From assembly GCF_002157355.1 (NCBI RefSeq), contig NZ_LYMK01000035.1, positions 16,480-80,479 of the forward strand: DNA of 64,000 nt, read 5' to 3'. The notes below the pieces were generated by a model. It was not told the origin of the DNA and searched no databases. It saw only the letters and a list, made by a program, of their open reading frames with translations. Shown one piece after another: positions 35,294 to 44,095 of this stretch (positions are counted from its first letter, which is position 1; each line of letters begins with the position of its first letter). This DNA comes from Variovorax sp. JS1663 (lineage in GTDB: Bacteria > Pseudomonadota > Gammaproteobacteria > Burkholderiales > Burkholderiaceae_C). The translations under genes were made by a program, and so were the position numbers.

Positions 35294-35707
35294 GTCGCCC
35301 GCGTGTTGCTGCGGACGGCCGAGGGCGAGCGGCCGGGGATCGACGTGCCCATCACGGCCGACACGATCCCGCGCCTGACACCGCCGTCCGAGGCCGTCGC
35401 AGCCGTTTCTGACCACTTTCGTGGCGCCGGCTTCTCCTTGCTCGGCGGGCCAGCCATCACCATCGGGATTGCAGGGTCGAAGGCGCAGTTCGAACGGCAC
35501 TTCGGCGTCAAGCTCACACATGGGAAGGACCAGACATACACGGTCCGCCGTGCACGCCAACGCGGTGTTGCGCGAAGCGCTGCCGACGACATCGTCGATC
35601 CGACCAGCATCCCGGTGGATCGCCTGCCGCCTTCGATCCGGCGCGCCGTCTCGCAAGTGGCGCTCGAGACGGCGGCGTCGATCGATCAGCCGGGGGTGGA
35701 TCCTTGA
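35276..35707 (+). CDS. Stand-alone subtilase-prodomain-like protein
   Basis: A 143-residue protein. Residues 38-80 (SEAVAAVSDHFRGAGF, ITIGIAGSKAQFERHFGVKL) align with residues 73-115 of the upstream subtilase (EELVRRAIARLQEAGF, INIAGSRATYERAFATRL), sharing AGF, IAGS and ER-x-F. It lacks a protease domain. Prodomains of subtilases act as folding chaperones and tight inhibitors, so this could inhibit or fold the neighbouring protease in trans; that is inference. It also shares PITAD with the subtilase tail. It overlaps the subtilase stop by one base and the next start by four, so the three genes are translated together. Confidence 0.65.
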   Translation: MPEPLIVARVLLRTAEGERPGIDVPITADTIPRLTPPSEAVAAVSDHFRGAGFSLLGGPAITIGIAGSKAQFERHFGVKLTHGKDQTYTVRRARQRGVARSAADDIVDPTSIPVDRLPPSIRRAVSQVALETAASIDQPGVDP

Positions 35708-36366
35708 CACCGTGCCGGACGGTCAGCGTCGACCGGCCGCCGACATTCGAGGTGCCGTGGCTTCGCCGAGGTCCGCTGTTCCGTGGCGGCGGCGTCGCCG
35801 TGTACGACGCGCTGGTCGACGGCCGGACCTTCGCCGGCTTGTGCGCGGAGGCGCGGGCCCACTACGCGTGCGCCGACCGCCAGGTCTGCGACGTGGTCAC
35901 GAGCGACCACTGCGACGGGCGTGGCGGGGTGCCGCCGCGCCAGCTGTGCACCGCCGGCGGCGGCCCCGTCCAGGACGACTGGTACCGGTCGCCGGCGTTG
36001 CACGCGTTCCTCCGCGAGCTGTGCGGCGGGCCGATCAGGCCCAGCGGCTCGCGCGGCAGCTACAGCTACTACGTCGAGCCCGCCGACCACCTCGGCCTGC
36101 ACCTGGACATCGTCACGTGCGATGTCACGGTGATCAGCGTGCTCGCGGATTCCTCGCCCGACAACGGCGGCGCACTCGCGGTCCAGCGCGGCAACGTGGG
36201 CGTGCCGCTGTCGGTTCTGCGCCGGTCGGCGCGGGTGGAAGAAGAGGTCGTCAAGGCGCCGGCCGGATCGAGCATCGTGATCCTCGGCGGCCTGGTGCCG
36301 CACCGCGTGCTGCCGTTGACGACGGGGCAGCGGGTCATCTCCGCGCTTTGCTTCGAGGCCGCCTGA
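35704..36366 (+). CDS. 2-oxoglutarate/Fe(II)-dependent oxygenase (prolyl-hydroxylase-like)
   Basis: A 220-residue protein with the jelly-roll iron-binding pattern H133-L-D135 ... H200 and a 2-oxoglutarate-binding R210 (LGLHLDIVTCDVTVI ... LVPHRVLPLTTGQRVISAL). The spacing of about 65 residues between the HxD motif and the distal His fits small 2OG oxygenases, including prolyl 4-hydroxylase-like enzymes. The start is TTG 35704, overlapping the previous stop as TTGA, after GGGGGTGG; no better start is in frame. As the last gene of the subtilase set, its target may be the Pro-rich tail of the protease. Substrate is not shown by sequence. Confidence 0.75.
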   Translation: MTPCRTVSVDRPPTFEVPWLRRGPLFRGGGVAVYDALVDGRTFAGLCAEARAHYACADRQVCDVVTSDHCDGRGGVPPRQLCTAGGGPVQDDWYRSPALHAFLRELCGGPIRPSGSRGSYSYYVEPADHLGLHLDIVTCDVTVISVLADSSPDNGGALAVQRGNVGVPLSVLRRSARVEEEVVKAPAGSSIVILGGLVPHRVLPLTTGQRVISALCFEAA

Positions 36367-36487
36367 CCGAGGTGTCACGAAGTCGCCAACGTTTGCCAAG
36401 TGCTGCAGAATGGCGCGGCCAGGCCACCGGCCTTGCGCTCGCCTCGCAATTGCATGCAGCATGCACGGACACGGAAGGAGCAGAGAC

Positions 36488-37585
36488 ATGAGCAACCATG
36501 GCGGATCGACGTTCTCGATCGAAAGAAACCTGACCCCCGTTCCGGCCGGCGAGCGGGAGCTGCTGCTGCAGAACCCCGTGTTCGGCCGGGTGTTCACCGA
36601 CCACATGGCCACCGCCCGCTTCACGCCCCAGCGCGGATGGCATGACGCGCGGATCCAGGCGCGCGGCGAATTCAAGTTCGACCCCGCGAGCCTGGTCTTC
36701 CACTATGCCCAGGAGATCTTCGAGGGCATGAAGGCCTATCGCCTTCCCGACGGCGGCGCGGCGCTCTTCCGTCCGCAGGCCAATGCGCGGCGCTTCCGCA
36801 ATTCCGCCATCCGGCTCGCGATGGAGCCGCTGCCCGAGGAGCTGTTCCTCGAATCCGTCCGCGAGCTGGTGCGCATCGACCGGGACTGGATTCCCGGCAC
36901 GGAGGGCGCCGCGCTCTACCTGCGCCCCTTCATGATCGCGACCGAGGTCCTGGTGGGCATGAAGCCCTCGTCCGACTACCTCTACTGCGTCGTCGCCTCG
37001 CCCGTCGGCTCCTACTTCAAGGGCGGCGCGCCGGCGGTCACGCTGTGGGTCTCCGAGAACTACACGCGGGCGGCGCCCGGCGGGACGGGCGATGCGAAAT
37101 GCGGCGGCAACTACGCCGCGAGCCTCGCCGCCCAGGCGGAGGCGAGCCGCGAGGGTTGCGACCAGGTGGTCTTTCTCGACGCGGTGGAGCGGCGCTGGGT
37201 CGAGGAACTCGGCGGCATGAACGTGTTCTTCGTCTTCGACGACGGTTCGCTCCAGACGCCGCCGCTGACCGGCACCATCCTCCCCGGCATCACGCGCGAG
37301 TCGCTGATCGTCCTGGCGCGCGACATGGGCCTGACCGTGCGCGAGGAGCCCTATGCGATCGACCAGTGGCAGGCCGATGCCGGCAGCGGGCGCCTGCGCG
37401 AGGCCTTCGCCTGCGGCACCGCGGCCGTCGTGACGCCGATCGGCAAGGTGAAGGGGCGCCGGCACGACCTGACGATCGGGGACGGTGGGGCCGGGGCCGT
37501 GACGATGCGCCTGAAGGCGGCGCTGCTGGACATCCAGCAGGGCCGCGCGCCGGATCCGCACGGCTGGATGGACCGACTGTCCTGA
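36488..37585 (+). CDS. ilvE: Branched-chain amino acid aminotransferase
   Basis: A 365-residue PLP-dependent class IV aminotransferase interconverting Leu, Ile and Val with their 2-oxo acids and glutamate. Family features: FHYAQEIFEGMKAYR, FRPQANARRF, YLRPFMIATE, the cofactor lysine K204 in GDAKCGGNYAAS, and GTAAVVTPIG. Length and motif spacing are those of BCAT type II (about 360 residues), the longer form also known from eukaryotes and many soil bacteria, rather than the 310-residue E. coli IlvE. Start ATG 36488 follows GGAAGGAG. It stands alone, 121 bases after the oxygenase gene. Confidence 0.93.
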   Translation: MSNHGGSTFSIERNLTPVPAGERELLLQNPVFGRVFTDHMATARFTPQRGWHDARIQARGEFKFDPASLVFHYAQEIFEGMKAYRLPDGGAALFRPQANARRFRNSAIRLAMEPLPEELFLESVRELVRIDRDWIPGTEGAALYLRPFMIATEVLVGMKPSSDYLYCVVASPVGSYFKGGAPAVTLWVSENYTRAAPGGTGDAKCGGNYAASLAAQAEASREGCDQVVFLDAVERRWVEELGGMNVFFVFDDGSLQTPPLTGTILPGITRESLIVLARDMGLTVREEPYAIDQWQADAGSGRLREAFACGTAAVVTPIGKVKGRRHDLTIGDGGAGAVTMRLKAALLDIQQGRAPDPHGWMDRLS

Positions 37586-37794
37586 AGCGCGCCTGCACGC
37601 TTCCCTGAGCGCGGCGACGGGAAGTCGCACCCTGGCGCGGCGAGCCGCATTCAGGCGGCGCACACATCCTGCCCGCGCTCCGTAGCGTGACCGTGCCGGT
37701 CGGGCCCGGTCTCATTCGCGCGGCGTATTCGCGCGTCAAGTTCAAGAACGGGACGAGGTTTGCGAGGCAGGGTGGGCCAAGGCCTGCCCCGACT

Positions 37795-39066
37795 TCAGTG
37801 CCCTTTCACCGCCCTATGCGCCGCGCGCTCCAGCGATTCCCGGTGCGCCGGGTCCGCGATCGCGATCATGCGCGGGATGCGCTGTGCCAGCGTCAGTCCG
37901 CGCAGATCGGCCACGCCATGCTCGGTCACGATCACGCACGAGTCGCTGCGCGGCACCGTCACCGGCCCCGTGAGCGACGGCACGATGCGGCTGCGCGTGC
38001 CTGCCGTGGACGGCAGCGCGACGATGGGTGCACCGCCGCGGCTGGCCTGCGCGCCGCGCAGGAAGTCGACGATGCCGCCGACCGCGCCCACGTAGCGCCC
38101 GCCCGCGAGCTCGGAATTCACCTGCCCCGTCAGGTCCACCTCGATGGCGGAATTGACCGCCACGAAGCGCTCGATGCTGCCCAGCACGCGCGGGTTGTGC
38201 GTGTAGTCGGTGCCGCGCAGTTCCAGCGCGTGGTTGCGGTGCGCGAAGCGGCGCAGGCGCTCGCCGCCGATCAGCACCCCGCCCACGCTGAGGCCCGGGT
38301 CGATGCTCTTGCAGCTGTTGGTGATCACGCCGCCTTCCTGCAGTGCCGCGATGCCGTTGCCGATGCTGCCGGAGTGCACGCCCAGCTCGCGCCGGTCGCC
38401 GAGTTGAGAGAGCACCGCGTCGGGGATCGCGCCGATGCCGGCCTGCAGCGTGGCGCCGTCCTCCACGAAGCCGGCCACATGCCGCCCGATCGCCATCTCC
38501 ACCGGCCCCGGCGGCAATGAATCTCCGGGCGGGAAGGGCTCGGTCGAATGGACCCGCAGGTCGATGTCGGCCTCGTGCAGATAGGGCCCGCCGTAGGTCC
38601 ACGGCACGTCCGGGTGCACTTCCGCGATCACGGTCCTGGCGCTGTTGAGCGCATCGACCAGGTACTCCCGCGCCATCCCGAGGCTGTAGCGCCCCAGCGA
38701 GTCCGGCGCGGACACCTGCAGCAGCAGCACGTCGACGCGCAGCGGCCCGCGCTGGATGAGCCGGGGCAGCTGCGAGTAGTGCACCGGCAGGATGTCCAGC
38801 ACGCCCGCGTCGGCGAGCCTTCGGTTCGATCCGGTGCCGCAGTACGCCAGCAGCTCGAAGGCGTCGGTGTGCTCCGGCGTGAGCAGGGTGTTGAGACCGA
38901 TCCCGAGGAACACCCGGATGCGGCCGATACGGTGCCGTTGGGCCACCAGGGCGCGGATGAGCGTGAGCGGCTCCGCATGCGACTGGCCCCACATGACGGT
39001 GTCGCCGGCATGGATGAGGCCGGCCAGGTCCGGCTCGGCGAGTGACTGGCTGCTTTCGGTATTCAT
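37795..39066 (-). CDS. Acetyl-CoA hydrolase/CoA-transferase family protein
   Basis: A 423-residue member of the acetyl-CoA hydrolase/4-hydroxybutyrate CoA-transferase family. It has the conserved GIGAIPDAVL, GVHSGSIGNGI, VNSAIEVDLTGQVNSE and the C-terminal VIVTEHGVADLRGLT. These enzymes use an active-site glutamate to swap CoA between acids. It is divergent from the CitE-like lyase at 39362 and near a Bug protein and an aconitase-like hydratase, so it could activate a dicarboxylate such as citramalate before lyase cleavage; that link is inference. The 209 bases between ilvE and this gene hold nothing I can name. Confidence 0.88.
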   Translation of the reverse strand: MNTESSQSLAEPDLAGLIHAGDTVMWGQSHAEPLTLIRALVAQRHRIGRIRVFLGIGLNTLLTPEHTDAFELLAYCGTGSNRRLADAGVLDILPVHYSQLPRLIQRGPLRVDVLLLQVSAPDSLGRYSLGMAREYLVDALNSARTVIAEVHPDVPWTYGGPYLHEADIDLRVHSTEPFPPGDSLPPGPVEMAIGRHVAGFVEDGATLQAGIGAIPDAVLSQLGDRRELGVHSGSIGNGIAALQEGGVITNSCKSIDPGLSVGGVLIGGERLRRFAHRNHALELRGTDYTHNPRVLGSIERFVAVNSAIEVDLTGQVNSELAGGRYVGAVGGIVDFLRGAQASRGGAPIVALPSTAGTRSRIVPSLTGPVTVPRSDSCVIVTEHGVADLRGLTLAQRIPRMIAIADPAHRESLERAAHRAVKGH

Positions 39067-39110
39067 GGCTTGCTGAGAGCAACTCTAGAGCCTGGTGCCG
39101 CGGCTGCCAA

Positions 39111-39233
39111 ATGACGTCGACCCTGAGCGGTGCGGCGCAGCGCTCCTCACCCGCGGCCTTCGCACAGCAGATTCGCGAGGAGACCGAGGTCTGGCAGGAA
39201 CTCTTCAAGGCCATGAACTTCAAGCCCGAATGA
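39111..39233 (+). pseudogene. 3' remnant of a Bug/TctC-type solute-binding protein gene
   Basis: A 40-codon ORF between divergent genes ends SPAAFAQQIREETEVWQELFKAMNFKPE in pieces typical of the C-terminus of Bug-family periplasmic binding proteins (S-P-x-x-F-A-x-x-I/V-x-x-E-x-x-x-W-x-x-x-x-K). No signal peptide or core domain precedes it, so the 5' part has been lost. The intact Bug gene at 41009 has a different C-terminus, so this is not its copy. Confidence 0.5.
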
Positions 39234-39361
39234 GCCGGCATCCGGCCGGGGCCGCTGCAATGCCGCCGAGGTTTCGAAAACGCCGAAGGCTCGCTACCGA
39301 ACTTTCGGATTGTGCGCGGCGCGCGAGACCGGCACGATCGAATTCATTCCGAGACGAGACC

Positions 39362-40288
39362 ATGACCACGCAGATTCCCGCTCCCGGCCCGGGAGAACCT
39401 TCGATGAGCTCGCCCTTGGCATCGGCGCGCAGCCTCCTGTTCGTGCCCGCGTCGCGGCCTGAACGCTTCGCGCGGGCATTGGACGCCGGCGCGGGATGCG
39501 TGATCCTGGACCTCGAGGACGCTGTCGCGCCTGCGGGCAAGGCCGCCGCGCGGACACAGCTCGACGATCATCTTGGCGGCTTCGCCGCGGACCAACTGGC
39601 ACGCACCCTGGTGCGTATCAACGCGGGCGGTACCGAGTGGCACGAGGACGACCTGCGCCTCCTGGCGCGATGGTGCGCCAAGGGCCTGGCGGGCGCGATG
39701 GTGCCCAAGGCGGAGTCGGGCGCCGCGCTGGACGCGATCGCCGCCGCGCTCGGCCCCGCGGCGCAGCTGGTGCCGCTGATCGAATCGCTGGCTGGCCTCG
39801 ATGCGGTGGACGCGCTGGCGCGCGCGCCCCAGGTCGCTCGGCTGGCCTTCGGCCATCTTGATTTCCAGCTGGACCTGGGCATGAAGTGCGGCGCCGACGA
39901 GGCCGAGCTCGCCGCCGTGCGCTTCGCGCTGGCCGCGGCCTCGCGGCGCGCGCAACTGCCCGCGCCGATCGACGGCGTGACGGTCGACACCGCCGACGGC
40001 GAGCGGCTGCGCCAGGACGCCCGCCGCGCCCGTGCGTTCGGCTTCGGCGCCAAGCTGTGCATCCACCCAGCGCAGGTGGCCATCGTCGACGAGGTGTTCG
40101 CGCCCTCGGCTGCCGAGATCGAATGGGCGCGCCGCGTGATCGAGGTGGCGCGCGCCAGCGGCGGCCAGGTGGCCAGCCTGGACGGCAAGATGGTGGACCT
40201 GCCGGTGATCCGGCTGGCGGAGCAGACGCTCCGGCAGGCCGGGACCGTTGCGGCGGCGTCATCGCCCGCCGCAGCCCGGGCGACGTAG
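39362..40288 (+). CDS. CitE-like HpcH/HpaI aldolase-family lyase
   Basis: A 308-residue TIM-barrel enzyme of the citrate-lyase beta-subunit-like family, which cleaves beta-hydroxyacyl-CoA thioesters such as citramalyl-CoA or malyl-CoA. Visible signatures are SLLFVPASRPERFARAL, VILDLEDAVAP (metal-binding acidic residues), MVPKAES, LIESLAGLDAV and FGAKLCIHPAQV. Length fits the stand-alone CitE-like group rather than the citrate lyase complex, and no citrate lyase alpha or gamma subunit is present. The start could be ATG 39362 or ATG 39404 (GGGAGA upstream). It is divergent from the CoA-transferase, which suggests a CoA-ligation-then-cleavage pathway. Confidence 0.88.
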   Translation: MTTQIPAPGPGEPSMSSPLASARSLLFVPASRPERFARALDAGAGCVILDLEDAVAPAGKAAARTQLDDHLGGFAADQLARTLVRINAGGTEWHEDDLRLLARWCAKGLAGAMVPKAESGAALDAIAAALGPAAQLVPLIESLAGLDAVDALARAPQVARLAFGHLDFQLDLGMKCGADEAELAAVRFALAAASRRAQLPAPIDGVTVDTADGERLRQDARRARAFGFGAKLCIHPAQVAIVDEVFAPSAAEIEWARRVIEVARASGGQVASLDGKMVDLPVIRLAEQTLRQAGTVAAASSPAAARAT

Positions 40289-40393
40289 TTCACGAAAGCA
40301 TCGGGCGGATACCGGTTCATTCTGTTTCCGTGACTTTTTCAGAGGAGTGCCGCCGCCGCGGCACATACGATCCATGAAAAGGCATAAAAGCAG

Positions 40394-40963
40394 ATGGAAA
40401 CCCCTCCCCCACAAGCACAGCCGTCCGGCGATGACGCATGGACCGACCGGCTTGACGTGATCACGTCCAGCGCCCGGCATGGCGCCGGCGAGGTCTCGGT
40501 GCGGCGCTCGATCGGCGAGCTGCTGGGGGTCGTGCGCGAACTGCTGAAGCTGGAGGTCGTGTTCGTCAGCGAACTCGTCGATGGCCAGCGCGTGTTCCGC
40601 TTCGTCGAGTCGGGCGGGCTGCCCACGCGCGTGCAGCCGGGCCTGTCGGCGCCGCTGGAGCAGACCATCTGCCAGCGCATCCTGGACGGGCGCTTGCCCA
40701 ACCTGGTCCTGGACGTCGAGGCCGTGCGTCGGACGCAGGGCCTGCCCGACAGCTTCGAGGGCATGGGCACGCACATCGGCGTGCCGGTCCGCCATGCGGA
40801 CGGCAGGCTCTACGGCATGCTCTGCGGGTTCAACAGGACCGGCACGGCCGATCTCGGCGAGAAGGACGTCAGGCGGCTCGAGGTCGCGGCCAATGCGGCG
40901 GCGCAGTTGCTGGCGCGCGCCGAAGGGGGCGAGGGCGGGGTGTGGGATCCGGCTCTTCTCTGA
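40394..40963 (+). CDS. GAF-domain protein
   Basis: A 189-residue cytoplasmic protein made of one GAF domain: SIGELLGVVRELLKLEVVFVSEL, an internal LSAPLEQTICQRILDG, then THIGVPVRHADGRLYGMLCGFNR and a C-terminal helix. The first 30 residues are Pro/Gln-rich. GAF domains bind small ligands, haem or cyclic nucleotides, and this one lacks any output domain. It sits between a CitE-like lyase and a Bug protein, downstream of a short intergenic stretch with GTGACTTTTTCAGAGGAG, and I cannot say what it senses. Confidence 0.8.
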   Translation: METPPPQAQPSGDDAWTDRLDVITSSARHGAGEVSVRRSIGELLGVVRELLKLEVVFVSELVDGQRVFRFVESGGLPTRVQPGLSAPLEQTICQRILDGRLPNLVLDVEAVRRTQGLPDSFEGMGTHIGVPVRHADGRLYGMLCGFNRTGTADLGEKDVRRLEVAANAAAQLLARAEGGEGGVWDPALL

Positions 40964-41008
40964 GCCGAGTGCACCGAACGCGCGCCGCCGCTGACGGCCG
41001 CGGCCCCT

Positions 41009-41995
41009 TCAATCCAGCGTCGCGCCGGACTGCTTGACCAGCTTCTGGTGCTTCACGAGCTCGGTCTGGAAGAACGCCGGCGCGGCGTCCGGCCCGATCG
41101 CCAGCACGCTGAGCCCTTGTCCCGCGATCGCCGTGCTCGCCTCGGGCGAGCCCATGGCCGCACGGATCGTGGCCGCGTAGCTGTCGACCAGCGGCTTCGG
41201 CAGGCCGGCCGGCCCGACCAGCGCGATCCAGGCGTCGAAGCCGTATTTCGGGACGCCGGCCTCGGCCAGCGTGGGCACCTCGGGCAGCGCAGCCGAGCGC
41301 TTCTGCGTGCTCACCGCCAGGGCGCGCAGGCTGCCCGCCTTCACCTGGGCCGCGACCTGCGAGATGGAGACGAAGCCGAGCTGCACCTGGCCGCCGATCA
41401 GGTCGGTCACCAGCGGCCCGGTGCCTCGGTAGGGCACGTGCTTGATGTCGATGCCGGTCTCGCTCACCAGCAGTTCGCCCGCCAGATGCAGCGTGCTGCC
41501 GTTGCCGGCCGAGCCGAAGTTCAGCGTGCCCGGCTTCGCCTTGGCCAGCGCGAGCAGCTCGGCGACGTTCTTCACCGGCAGCGACGGGTGGACCACCAGC
41601 ACCAGCGGCACCGTGGCCAGCACCGCGATCGGCGTGATGTCCTTCAGGCTGTCGTAGGGCACCGACTTGTAGATGCCGGGGTTGATCACGTGGTTGGACG
41701 AGATCATCCCGAGCGTGAGCCCGTCCTTCGGCGCCTTGACCACCTGCGTGGTGCCGGGGATGCCGCCGGCGCCCGCGATGTTCTCCACCACCACCGGGTG
41801 GCCGGTGGCGCGGCCGAAGCCGGGCGCAATCGCGCGCGCGACCGCATCCACGGTGGAGCCCGCGGCCAGCGGCACGACCAGGCGGATCGGCTTGTCGGAA
41901 GGCGCGGACTGTGCCAGCGTGCCCAGGGGGCTGGCGAGCAGCGCGGCGCTGGCCAGGCAGGCGATGGCGCGGCGGCGCAAGGGGATCGTGTTCAT
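41009..41995 (-). CDS. Bug-family tripartite tricarboxylate transporter binding protein
   Basis: A 328-residue periplasmic solute-binding protein of the Bug/TctC family, abundant in Burkholderiales. The signal peptide (MNTIPLRRRAIACLASAALLASPLGTLAQS) is followed by the family features PIRLVVPLAAGSTVDAVARAI, VVENIAGAGGIPGT and NFGSAGNGSTLHLAGELL. These proteins bind carboxylates or amides; no TctA/TctB membrane genes are adjacent, as is common for orphan Bug genes. The start ATG 41995 has GGAG upstream. It is immediately downstream of the aconitase-family gene on the same strand (38 bases), so it probably binds the substrate of that pathway. Confidence 0.93.
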   Translation of the reverse strand: MNTIPLRRRAIACLASAALLASPLGTLAQSAPSDKPIRLVVPLAAGSTVDAVARAIAPGFGRATGHPVVVENIAGAGGIPGTTQVVKAPKDGLTLGMISSNHVINPGIYKSVPYDSLKDITPIAVLATVPLVLVVHPSLPVKNVAELLALAKAKPGTLNFGSAGNGSTLHLAGELLVSETGIDIKHVPYRGTGPLVTDLIGGQVQLGFVSISQVAAQVKAGSLRALAVSTQKRSAALPEVPTLAEAGVPKYGFDAWIALVGPAGLPKPLVDSYAATIRAAMGSPEASTAIAGQGLSVLAIGPDAAPAFFQTELVKHQKLVKQSGATLD

Positions 41996-42033
41996 CGTGT
42001 CGTCTCCGGGTCTTGTTGAATGAAGGGGGCGCC

Positions 42034-44016
42034 TCACGGGTGGCGGGCCCGCAGTTGCGCGAAGGACATGAGCTCGCCCGCAATGGCGCTGGCCGCCACC
42101 GTGGGCGGGCTGGCCAGCCACACGCTGCCTGGGCCACCGCGGCCCGGGAAGTTGCGGTTGATCGCACTGACGGTGACCTGCTCAGGGCTGGCTGAGCCGC
42201 CCGGCCCGCAATTGCCGCAGGCGCCGCACGAGGGCTGCAGGATGCGCGCGCCGACCCGCTCGAAGGCATCGAGGTAGCCCGCCGCAATGCAGTGGTCCCG
42301 CACGGCGGTGGTACCGAACTGCAGGTAGAGCTGGACGCCCGGCGCGACCCGCAGCCCGCGGTCCGCGGCCCAGCGCAGCACCGCGTGGTAGTGGTCGAAG
42401 TCCTCGCGCTTGCCCGCCGTGCAGGAGCCGCCATAGGCGATGTCGATGTGCACCGGCGCCGGGACGTCGGCCAGGGCGAGCCCGTTGCCGGGATCGCCCG
42501 GCGCTGCCACCATGGGCGGTACCGCGGCGCAATCGACGCGGATCGCGTGCACATGGCGCGCGCCCTCGTCGCTGCGCATCCAGGGCTGCAGGACGAAGTC
42601 GATACCGCGCCGCTCGCGCAGGAAGCGCACCGTCTCGGCATCCGGTGCGACGATACCGGTGAAGCCGCCGAGCTCGGCCGTCATGTTGGTCAGCGTCGCG
42701 CGCTCGTCGGTCGACATCGCGGTGACCGCCTCGCCGACGAACTCGAACACTTTGCCGATGCCGCCGCCGTCGCGGAAAAATGGCAGGGCGAGCAGGTGCA
42801 GCACCAGGTCCTTGGCGGTGACGCCTTCGGCCAGGCGTCCATCCAGCCGCACCTGCAGCGAGACCGGCACAGTCAGCCGTACCGCGCCGGTCACGAAGGC
42901 ATTGGCCATGTCGGTGGTGCCGACGCCGAAGGCCACGCAGCCCAGCGCGCCGCTGTGCGGCGTGTGCGAATCGGTGCCCACCACCACCTGGCCCGGCAGG
43001 GCGTAGCGCTCGGCCATCATCGCGTGCGAGATGCCGGCCACGTTGCCGCCGTCGTCGCGTGCGGCCTCGTCCTCGGTCAGCGTGCGGTGCGCGCGCAGGC
43101 CGTGCGCGGCGACGAAGGCGCGCTGCGCGTCGACCATGCGCCGCACGTTGGGCACCAGCCCCCCGCGCACATGGGCGGGGCTTTCCTCCACGTAGGAGGT
43201 GTGGTCCTCGAAGACCACGATCGAGGCCGGCTCGTGCAAGGACAGCGAGGGTCCCAGGCTCGCGTGCAGCATGTGCGCCGCCATGCCGGTGTAGTACTCG
43301 TGGATGAAGCGCCAGTCGGCACGCACGAAGGCGCCGTCGCCCGGGGAAGGCGCAGGCGAAGTGAGCGGCGTGTCGAGGACGTGGCGCGCCAGGATCTTCT
43401 CGAACAGTGTGCGCGGCGCGCCGTCACCGGCCTCCGTGGCCGGGCAGATGTCCCGCAGGAAGGACTGGCCGAAGCGCAGCAGCCCGCCGCGCTCGAGCAG
43501 GGTCGCGGCCAGCGCATCGCGCCCGGCGGCCAGTTCATCGACGGGGATCGCCTCGCCGGCCGCGATGCGGTCTGCCAGGCCCAGGTCGGTCGAGGTGAAC
43601 AGGCCGATGTTGTCCGCGTTCTGACGATAGATGCGCTCGAAGCTCTCGGCGATCACCAGCCGCACGCCGGCCAGCTTTTCCGCCGCCGGGCTGTGCTCGC
43701 GCGACGAACCCTTGCCGTAGCGCTTGCCGGCCACCACCACCTCGATGCCGGCGCCGGCGACCGCACCGGCACCGATCGGCCGTCGGCCTGCTGCCTCGAA
43801 GCCGGTGTAGGGGTAGCGGCCCAGCTTCTCGTCGTAGTGGCTCAGGATGGGAAGCGGCGTGATCTCGTCGGTGGACACATCGTCGCGCAGGGGCCGGGCC
43901 TCGGACAGCGACATCGGCTCGCCGCGCAGCGCGGCCTCCGTTTTCTCCGGAGCACGGCAGAGGAACAGGATGCGCGGGGAAAAACGCAGGGCTTCGGGCA
44001 GGACTTCGGCAGGCAT
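42034..44016 (-). CDS. Aconitase-family hydratase with N-terminal swivel domain
   Basis: A 660-residue hydro-lyase. Residues about 40-185 are the LeuD-like swivel domain (DDVSTDEITPLPIL, YGKGSSREHSPAAEKLAGVRLVIAESFERIYRQN), and the catalytic LeuC-like part follows (VVVGTDSHTPHSGALGCVAFGVG, MTAELGGFTGI). The [4Fe-4S] cysteines lie in GGSCTAGK (about 530) and PSCGACGNCG (about 590-600). Most aconitases and homoaconitases have the swivel last; here it is first, as in AcnB, but AcnB is 860 residues long. Members hydrate citrate, isopropylmalate, citraconate or related acids. Start ATG 44016 or ATG 43914. It is divergent from nothing but follows the LysR gene at 44983 on the same strand, then the Bug gene. 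Confidence 0.85.
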   Translation of the reverse strand: MPAEVLPEALRFSPRILFLCRAPEKTEAALRGEPMSLSEARPLRDDVSTDEITPLPILSHYDEKLGRYPYTGFEAAGRRPIGAGAVAGAGIEVVVAGKRYGKGSSREHSPAAEKLAGVRLVIAESFERIYRQNADNIGLFTSTDLGLADRIAAGEAIPVDELAAGRDALAATLLERGGLLRFGQSFLRDICPATEAGDGAPRTLFEKILARHVLDTPLTSPAPSPGDGAFVRADWRFIHEYYTGMAAHMLHASLGPSLSLHEPASIVVFEDHTSYVEESPAHVRGGLVPNVRRMVDAQRAFVAAHGLRAHRTLTEDEAARDDGGNVAGISHAMMAERYALPGQVVVGTDSHTPHSGALGCVAFGVGTTDMANAFVTGAVRLTVPVSLQVRLDGRLAEGVTAKDLVLHLLALPFFRDGGGIGKVFEFVGEAVTAMSTDERATLTNMTAELGGFTGIVAPDAETVRFLRERRGIDFVLQPWMRSDEGARHVHAIRVDCAAVPPMVAAPGDPGNGLALADVPAPVHIDIAYGGSCTAGKREDFDHYHAVLRWAADRGLRVAPGVQLYLQFGTTAVRDHCIAAGYLDAFERVGARILQPSCGACGNCGPGGSASPEQVTVSAINRNFPGRGGPGSVWLASPPTVAASAIAGELMSFAQLRARHP

Positions 44017-44095
44017 GCCCGATGGTCCCGTGGCCGGTGCCCGCGGCCAAGCGCCAAGGCGGCACGGGGGCTCTCGCGAAATGCGAGATCGGGGA

